This document shows positions 7,724 to 13,098 of a stretch of 13,098 nt of DNA, piece after piece. The notes beneath the pieces were generated by a model. It did no database searches. It had not been told where the DNA came from and saw only the letters and a list, made by a program, of their open reading frames with translations. Origin of the DNA: an uncultured Bacteroides sp. (lineage in GTDB: Bacteria > Bacteroidota > Bacteroidia > Bacteroidales > Bacteroidaceae); the NCBI GenBank assembly GCA_959606905.1, contig CAUHML010000088.1:1-13098 (forward strand), given 5' to 3'. The translations under genes and the position numbers were made by a program. Numbering within the stretch: position 1 is the stretch's first letter; each line of letters begins with the position of its first letter.

Positions 7724-8950
7724 CTATTCCTCTGTCACTGTTTCTCCTTTGTACAAAGCAATCATTCCCAAAGATTCAAGCGCAGCATCCTGCATCAACA
7801 ACTGTTCAGCACGTTTTGGAGTTGCTCCTGTCCAGTCTTCATAGAACAGTCCGTTTGATAAACGGGCATTTTCGTATGCATAATCCAGGAAGTTGATGAA
7901 TGTTTTGATATAATTGCCTGCATTTTTGTAATAAGGTTCAATATCAATAAATGCACGAACTAATTTGGTTGTAAACCAAGGGTCATGATCAGGATAAGCC
8001 AACGCCAACCCATTAAGCGGACGTACAAAATAATTATACGCACCTTCGGAAGAAGCAATGGCACTGTCCAGATAAGTCTGCTCACCTGTTATTTTGTATA
8101 GACGGACTCCGTTAGAAATCATTACACCTGTATTGTAAGTCCATTTTGTTTTATTAATGGATCCGTCTGCTTGTTTATCATTCCAGTAACAGCCATCCTC
8201 CGGATCACGCAAGTTAGTCAACGTCCAAGCATATAAACGTTTTGCCAGAGCCAACACATCCGCTTTTTCCTCTTGAGGACATACAGAATAATATTCAAGC
8301 AAGAATAGCGTTGCATATCCATTAGCGCATGTCGGTTTATTCGAATCACCAACTCCCTGCTGTCCTTTCTGGTCTTCATTCCACCAAAGGCCTCCTCCAA
8401 ACGTATCATCTTCACCAGCTTGCAGGAACTCAACGATTCTTTTAGCTTTCGTCACATAATCTTGATTATTTAGCAAATTAAAAGCCTCTACCAGTTCAAT
8501 CCCCACAATAGAATTATCATCATAAAAACGTGTTCCACTACCGGTAGTACCATTGGTTTGAGAGCCATAACCACCCACAGCTCCACTAGGAGTACGATAA
8601 TAAACTTCAAACCGGTCTACCATATCTGCATAATTCACATCATAACCTAAGGCATGCAAAGCTGCTGCTCCGGAAACCAGTCCGTCATACGGCCACAAGA
8701 AAGAAGCGGAATTATCCCCGTCTTTCTTAGGATAATTTTCATTATACAGTCCTTCTGTTGCCCCACTATTGATCCGGTAGCACTGATTAATCAAGTCAAA
8801 CTGCTCTTTGGCACGTTTATGATAAACGACCTCCTCTCCGGGTTCTGACGGAGCAATCGGTGTAGGCGGGATATATTTCTCTACGTCATCTCCGGCACAG
8901 GAGAATAATAGTGCCGGAAGAATAGCTAAAATAGTCTTTATCTTTTTCAT
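7724..8950 (-). CDS. GH76 family endo-alpha-1,6-mannanase lipoprotein (first copy)
   Basis: This 408-residue protein is a second GH76 and a clear paralogue of its downstream neighbour. The catalytic pair is Asp144-Asp145 in RFYDDNSIVGIE. Matching landmarks are SFLWPYDGLVSGAA (83-96), TCANGYATL (207-215), WTYNTGVMISNGVRLY (270-285) and YEDWTGA (370-376). The signal peptide ends at lipobox Cys18 (LLFSC). The mature protein begins AGDDVE, an acidic pattern that fits lipoprotein export to the outer surface in Bacteroidota. A Pro-rich linker (about 28-38) separates the anchor from the catalytic domain. I infer that this is the surface enzyme making the first backbone cuts beside SusC/SusD and the SusE-like protein. 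The gene starts 12 nt after the stop of the SusE-like gene, with no promoter visible between them. Confidence 0.92.
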   Translation of the reverse strand: MKKIKTILAILPALLFSCAGDDVEKYIPPTPIAPSEPGEEVVYHKRAKEQFDLINQCYRINSGATEGLYNENYPKKDGDNSASFLWPYDGLVSGAAALHALGYDVNYADMVDRFEVYYRTPSGAVGGYGSQTNGTTGSGTRFYDDNSIVGIELVEAFNLLNNQDYVTKAKRIVEFLQAGEDDTFGGGLWWNEDQKGQQGVGDSNKPTCANGYATLFLLEYYSVCPQEEKADVLALAKRLYAWTLTNLRDPEDGCYWNDKQADGSINKTKWTYNTGVMISNGVRLYKITGEQTYLDSAIASSEGAYNYFVRPLNGLALAYPDHDPWFTTKLVRAFIDIEPYYKNAGNYIKTFINFLDYAYENARLSNGLFYEDWTGATPKRAEQLLMQDAALESLGMIALYKGETVTEE

Positions 8951-8962
8951 AACTTAGTTTTA

Positions 8963-10102
8963 TTAATTAATCGGAGTCACATTAGTAAATGTATGTATCA
9001 TCAATCCATCCGAATTCGTATCGATAGTGATAGTCGCATGCGTATAATCCAGACTACCTTTCATTTTCCAAAGATGATCCCACTGACTCCATTGGAATTC
9101 ATACAAAGCATAGAAAGAAGCAGGTTCTCCACCTACCGGACGTTCGGCACTCACGCCATCACCTCTACCCCAACACATATCACCACCATTTACTTTTGCT
9201 AAAAAGTAGTAACGTTCTTCTATCCAACTTAACCAATCAGGAGCACCGGTTTCCGGTTTGGACGGATCAAGGAATCGGATATCACCCTCTCCCACAAATT
9301 TACCATCACCCGCATACTCTAATACAGCTATATCTCCAAATGTTGCTCCCCAAATACAACGAACAGAAGAACCGATTTTTTCCGTGGTCATTGCCATTGT
9401 ATTAAAGTTCACAGTCAGACGGGTTACTTCTTCGGAAGCAGCGACTGCCGTTTCGCCCTCCCCTTCTCTTAACTTCGAGCTATCATCAATATAATAGCTG
9501 AATGTTTCACCTGTAGTAGCAGACTTAAATGATATATTTCCTGCAGATAACTTCGTATAAATCTGGAAAACGCCCTCTTCTACACAACGGAACGGAATTC
9601 CCCCCTGTCCACTGTTCTCCGTAGCCGAACCATATAAATACAATTCAGCCGGAATATTATCAATTCCCTCTCCACGAGTTACTGTGATGGTAGCCACCTT
9701 GTCGGTTCTCTTCACCACTCCACCTTTCGAAGCATTTACCGTCCATTTTATATCTCCGGTTTCCAAAGGATAAATGCCTGCATTTCTGGCAATCGTATTA
9801 ATAGCTGCATGAGTGATTGACAAACTGGTCGCAGCTCCCAAATCACTTTTCACCGTAGCCAGCGGCTTTGAAAAATCACCGTCTGCCTTATCAAACAGCA
9901 CCTCGTACAATACAATTCCGCCATCTGCCGCACCACCTCCTGACCACGACAACACAACAGGCGTTGGAGATGACACATTCAACTGGATAGAAGCAGGGGA
10001 ACTTAATTCTGTAGGGACTGCAAAATCCGTGTTCAATTCATAATCTTCCTGACATGAAACCATTGCCAGAAGTACTGAACATATCCATAATATCTTTTTC
10101 AT
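8963..10102 (-). CDS. SusE/SusF-like surface glycan-binding lipoprotein
   Basis: From ATG 10102 the protein has 379 residues. The signal peptide MKKILWICSVLLAMVSC ends in a lipobox at Cys17, and the mature start QEDYE is acidic, as expected for a surface lipoprotein. Residues about 20-145 resemble the SusE N-terminal Ig/fibronectin-like domain. They include VPTELSSPASIQLN, VVLSWSGG and a KWTVNASKGG strand preceding a domain end at about TITVTRGEG. The C-terminal half (about 150-379) is not a domain I recognise. It is rich in aromatics (WLSWIEERYYF at 290-300, FQWSQWDHLWKM at 336-347) and is probably the glycan-binding part. An alternative ATG lies at 10108. The downstream one is preferred because AAGGA sits 6 nt before it and it gives a normal signal peptide. 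Position directly after SusD is typical of surface glycan-binding proteins; the ligand is presumably alpha-mannan (inference). Confidence 0.82.
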   Translation of the reverse strand: MKKILWICSVLLAMVSCQEDYELNTDFAVPTELSSPASIQLNVSSPTPVVLSWSGGGAADGGIVLYEVLFDKADGDFSKPLATVKSDLGAATSLSITHAAINTIARNAGIYPLETGDIKWTVNASKGGVVKRTDKVATITVTRGEGIDNIPAELYLYGSATENSGQGGIPFRCVEEGVFQIYTKLSAGNISFKSATTGETFSYYIDDSSKLREGEGETAVAASEEVTRLTVNFNTMAMTTEKIGSSVRCIWGATFGDIAVLEYAGDGKFVGEGDIRFLDPSKPETGAPDWLSWIEERYYFLAKVNGGDMCWGRGDGVSAERPVGGEPASFYALYEFQWSQWDHLWKMKGSLDYTHATITIDTNSDGLMIHTFTNVTPIN

Positions 10103-10131
10103 AATCATTCCTTTTTGAGTCGTTTAACCAA

Positions 10132-11739
10132 TTACCAATTCGGATTCTGCTCCAAATTACCATTCAAGTCACGTTCAGCCTGTGGTATAGGCCACAAATA
10201 ATGTTTATTTGCATTAAAGGTTCTGTTTTCAACCCGAACGTATCCATCATCCGTACCTACCACATCATTTGTCTTTAGTCCGTGACACCATCCATTCAAT
10301 ACATTGTCCGCAATTCTCCAACGGATAATATCTTTATGGCGATGTCCTTCCAATGCCAATTCCGAACGACGTTCGTTTCGTACAATCTCAATCAGTTTAT
10401 CTTTAGAAGCTCCTTCCGGGAATTCCAGTGCTGAAGCAAGTGTAAATCCGGCCCTATCACGAATTGGTTTAATAGTTGCATCCCAAGCCGTCTTATCCAG
10501 TTCACCTAATTCTGCCAATGCTTCCGCATTCATCAATAAAATATCAGCATAACGAATCAGAATCGGATTCAAACCAGAATAAAGAGTAGCACGATAAGTG
10601 TTATCCCAATATTTCTTAATATAGTAACCGGTAGCCGAACAGTCTGAACCTACCCCATAACCATCTTTGCCTTCACCTTTCTCACAGTTGATAACAACTT
10701 CTGTTCCGTCGGCCAACGTATATGAGTTTCCAGTGTACATCACCGTTGCCTTCAAACGTGGGTCACGATTAGCATACGGATGACTTTCATCAAACGATGT
10801 TCCTGTTTCCTTAATTGTTTTTCCATCCAGCATAATATAACTGTCTACCAACTCCTGCAAAGGAGAAAGCTGGGAATATCCACCCAAAGTGGGCGGCAGG
10901 AAAACATACATCATCTGATGTTCACGACTGGTCGGACGATACTGTGCATCCAAAATTACTTCAGAGTTGTATTCATTAGCGATCTCAAACAATCCTGCAT
11001 AACTTCCAAAGAGTTTAAAGCCTCCCTCTGTCATAATGGTAGAAGTGATATTTTTCACTTGCGTCCAATTACCTTCAAACAAATAGATTTTAGCTTTAAT
11101 CGCCATTGCCGCCCAACGGGTAATCCGACCTTTATTATCCGCATCATAAGAAGTCGGCAAATAGTTACCATTAATCACTTCATCCAGATCGGCCAAAACA
11201 TTTGCTATTACAGTGGCTTTGGCCGTACGTGCAATAGACATACTTTCTTTAATAGAAAGCACTTTGGTAGTATAAGGAACATCTCCGAATTTCGTATACA
11301 ACTCATAATAATTATAAGCACGAAGCACTTTTGCCTCGCCAATATAACGTTTCTTCAATTCAGGATCCAAATCCGGTACGCGATCAATATTCTCCAATAG
11401 TTCATTACACATACGAATCCCCGTATAACGTCCGTCCCAAACCTTTTTCACGTAAGGGTCTGCTGTAGAATATGAACCATTACCGATATTCTGTGTAGCA
11501 TCGTTCGGTTGCTTGGTATAAGCATTGTCCGTCATTGCTTCACAATAAAGCTGTTCGTCCATATTTCCCAAATAGGTATAGCAAGTATTCAACGCCTTGA
11601 CAGCTGCTTCAGGGTCCTCTTCCCAATAAGTCAAGTCCGTTTCTCTGTCATACGGTGCCGTATCCAAGTCAACACAAGAGGCACCGCCCACTACCAAGAC
11701 AGCAGATAAAATCAAATTCTTTATAGTTGTTTTCATCAC
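10132..11739 (-). CDS. SusD-like nutrient-binding outer-membrane lipoprotein
   Basis: At 535 residues this is of usual length for SusD/RagB proteins, the hinged lid that delivers glycan to the SusC channel. The lipobox ends at Cys22 (GGASC) and the mature start is VDLDTAP, a normal SusD beginning. The N-terminal TPR-like region includes VWDGRYTGIRMCNELLENID and AKVLRAYNYYELYTKFGDVPY. Towards the end are RYADILLMNAEALAELG, ERRSELALEGHRHKDIIRW and the terminal YLWPIPQAERDLNGNLEQNPNW, which are hallmark SusD C-terminal motifs. The gene begins 8 nt after the SusC stop and ends 29 nt before the SusE-like start, so it is co-transcribed with both. Start ATG 11739 is followed immediately by a second ATG at 11736, and either is possible. 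Binding specificity for alpha-mannan is inferred from the GH76/GH92 genes downstream. Confidence 0.95.
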   Translation of the reverse strand: MMKTTIKNLILSAVLVVGGASCVDLDTAPYDRETDLTYWEEDPEAAVKALNTCYTYLGNMDEQLYCEAMTDNAYTKQPNDATQNIGNGSYSTADPYVKKVWDGRYTGIRMCNELLENIDRVPDLDPELKKRYIGEAKVLRAYNYYELYTKFGDVPYTTKVLSIKESMSIARTAKATVIANVLADLDEVINGNYLPTSYDADNKGRITRWAAMAIKAKIYLFEGNWTQVKNITSTIMTEGGFKLFGSYAGLFEIANEYNSEVILDAQYRPTSREHQMMYVFLPPTLGGYSQLSPLQELVDSYIMLDGKTIKETGTSFDESHPYANRDPRLKATVMYTGNSYTLADGTEVVINCEKGEGKDGYGVGSDCSATGYYIKKYWDNTYRATLYSGLNPILIRYADILLMNAEALAELGELDKTAWDATIKPIRDRAGFTLASALEFPEGASKDKLIEIVRNERRSELALEGHRHKDIIRWRIADNVLNGWCHGLKTNDVVGTDDGYVRVENRTFNANKHYLWPIPQAERDLNGNLEQNPNW

Positions 11740-11747
11740 GGTACAGT

Positions 11748-13098
11748 TTAAAATTTAACATTAAGTCCAAATGAATATACTCTTGCCACAGGATAAGAAC
11801 GACCACTGCCGTCTCCGGTATATTCCGGGTCCCATCCGCCTTTCATCTTCGTGAAAGTCAACGGATTCTGCACACTGGCAAAGATTCTTAAATTCTTGAC
11901 ATAGAGTTTTTTCATCCATTGTTGCGAGAAAGTATATCCAATCTGCGCATTTTTCAAACGCAAGTATTTAGCATCCTGAATCCAGAAATCTGATTTCGCT
12001 GCATTATTAGCAGATTCCGCACCCATTGTCAGACGGGGATAAGTAGCATCCGGATTATTCGGAGTCCAGCGATCTTGATGGAAATCCATTACAGGACCTT
12101 CATTGTTATTATGGAAAGCCTCTACAGATTCACCACGCATCCACTTGTTACGTTTTCCTACTCCTTGCCACATCATCGAGAAATCAAAACCTTTATATTC
12201 CAAACCATAGGTGAAGCCGAAAGTATATCTTGGGAAGTCATTACCAACAATAAAACGGTCATCGTCCGGTTTAATCACACCATCGCCGTTCTTATCCAAA
12301 TAACGAATATCTCCCGGTTTCGGTGTAATACCTTCCAAGTGCGGTCCTTTCTGACATTCTTCCTCATTCTGGAAAAATCCATCCGAACGATATGCATAGT
12401 AAGAGTACAACGGATAACCTTCCTTGATAATTGTCTGTACATCCGAGCCACCGATAATTTCCGTACCGCGTGTATCTATTACTTCATTAAAGCTATCCGA
12501 AATATTTCCGGCGAAGTTATGCACTACCGGACCGGTCTTCAAACGATAACTTACTGATAATTCCCATCCTCTCGTCTCTACCTTACCAGCGTTTTGAATC
12601 GGGGCACCATTACCAAACAATCCGGGAACCGGTAAATTCACCAAAATATCTTTTGTACGATTATTGAAGCAATCAAAAGTAATATTCAAATCATTATTCA
12701 ACAATCCCAATTCGAAGCCGATATTAGCCATACGGGTAGTTTCCCATTTGAGATCAGGGTTTGTAGAAGCAAATTCAGCCGTCTGCGCCAGCTTGTCGCC
12801 GAAACTGATACCGTTCTTTACAGACACCGTCTGCATGTATTGATAAGCACCAATGCGGTTATTACCAACCAATCCCCAGGAACCTCTGATTTTTAAAGAA
12901 GGAACATACGGTTTCAGTACAGACCAGAATTTTTCTTCCGAGATACGCCATCCTGCCGAGAAAGACGGGAAGACTCCCGAACGGTTTCCTTTCGCAAAAT
13001 AAGAAGAATAGTCATTACGGATATTAAATTCCAGCAGATATTTCTCATCATAATTATAAGTGGCTCTTGCAAAACCGGAATAGATAGCCCAGTCACTT
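11748..13098 (-). CDS. SusC-like TonB-dependent outer-membrane transporter, C-terminal part
   Basis: About 450 codons of the 3' half of a SusC/RagA transporter are present, and the frame is open to the right edge. The N-terminal carboxypeptidase-like domain, TonB box and plug lie outside. Visible SusC landmarks are YLLEFNIRNDYSSYFAKGNR, FPSFSAGWRISEEKFW, LKIRGSWGLVGNN, FNNRTKDILVNLPVPG, QNAGKVETRGWELSVSYR, GDIRYLDKNGDGVIKPDD and the closing strand YPVARVYSFGLNVKF with a terminal Phe. It would import manno-oligosaccharides in a TonB-dependent manner under the SusD lid. The apparent start near 12872 is an internal TTG coding for Leu within LVGNN, not a real start. No frameshift is seen. The upstream promoter and any regulator gene are beyond the window. 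Confidence 0.95.
   Translation of the reverse strand, partial: SDWAIYSGFARATYNYDEKYLLEFNIRNDYSSYFAKGNRSGVFPSFSAGWRISEEKFWSVLKPYVPSLKIRGSWGLVGNNRIGAYQYMQTVSVKNGISFGDKLAQTAEFASTNPDLKWETTRMANIGFELGLLNNDLNITFDCFNNRTKDILVNLPVPGLFGNGAPIQNAGKVETRGWELSVSYRLKTGPVVHNFAGNISDSFNEVIDTRGTEIIGGSDVQTIIKEGYPLYSYYAYRSDGFFQNEEECQKGPHLEGITPKPGDIRYLDKNGDGVIKPDDDRFIVGNDFPRYTFGFTYGLEYKGFDFSMMWQGVGKRNKWMRGESVEAFHNNNEGPVMDFHQDRWTPNNPDATYPRLTMGAESANNAAKSDFWIQDAKYLRLKNAQIGYTFSQQWMKKLYVKNLRIFASVQNPLTFTKMKGGWDPEYTGDGSGRSYPVARVYSFGLNVKF

Noticed and set aside
12872..12914. Apparent break in the SusC-like gene, as if it started near 12872 with a separate reading frame upstream
   Set aside because: Translating by hand through 12873-13097 gives continuous SusC sequence (FPSFSAGWRISEEKFW, LKIRGSWGLVGNN). 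The supposed start is an internal TTG leucine codon.
1..13098. CRISPR array, tRNA/rRNA genes, insertion sequences or phage genes
   Set aside because: No regularly spaced direct repeats, RNA-gene sequences, transposase motifs or phage structural genes were seen. The coding regions fill nearly the whole window.

Overview
The window looks like a gut Bacteroides (Bacteroidota) chromosome. The signs are a SusC/SusD pair, SpII lipoproteins carrying acidic residues just after the lipidated cysteine, an almost complete lack of strong Shine-Dalgarno sequences, and a textbook Bacteroides -7 promoter box (TAnnTTTG) ahead of one gene. I could not identify the species. No RNA genes, CRISPR array or insertion sequence were seen.

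Layout, left to right. (1) 1-822, plus strand: the 3' part of a surface-type protein that runs in from the left edge. It resembles the PKD-like cell-surface proteins that often sit in Bacteroides corrinoid-uptake clusters. (2) 823-950: a 128-bp gap with two perfect inverted repeats back to back, the second overlapping the promoter of the next gene. (3) 951-2898, plus strand: a two-gene unit of a MATE-family efflux pump and a Crp/Fnr-type regulator. (4) 2901-13098, minus strand: seven genes of a polysaccharide utilisation locus (PUL). In transcription order they are SusC (5' part beyond the right edge), SusD, a SusE-like lipoprotein, GH76, GH76, GH92 and, after a terminator-like hairpin, an MFS transporter. 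The regulator and transporter genes converge with only 2 bp between their stop codons.

How the PUL should work (inference from known alpha-mannan PULs of Bacteroides). SusD and the SusE-like lipoprotein capture an alpha-mannan at the surface. A GH76 enzyme cuts the alpha-1,6-mannan backbone, and SusC imports the oligosaccharides. The second GH76 and the GH92 exo-alpha-mannosidase finish degradation in the periplasm. The MFS permease takes the released sugar across the inner membrane. The acidic or non-acidic residues after each lipoprotein cysteine agree with this surface/periplasm split. The genes from SusC to GH92 are tightly packed (4-bp overlap to 29-bp gaps), as in one operon. The PUL's own regulator is not in view and may lie beyond the right edge.

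Nothing here amounts to a clearly new biological system. The points most worth a second look are the double palindrome controlling the efflux/regulator pair, the unassigned Trp-rich C-terminal half of the SusE-like protein, the tandem GH76 pair with different predicted locations, and the atypical N-terminal signature of the GH92.
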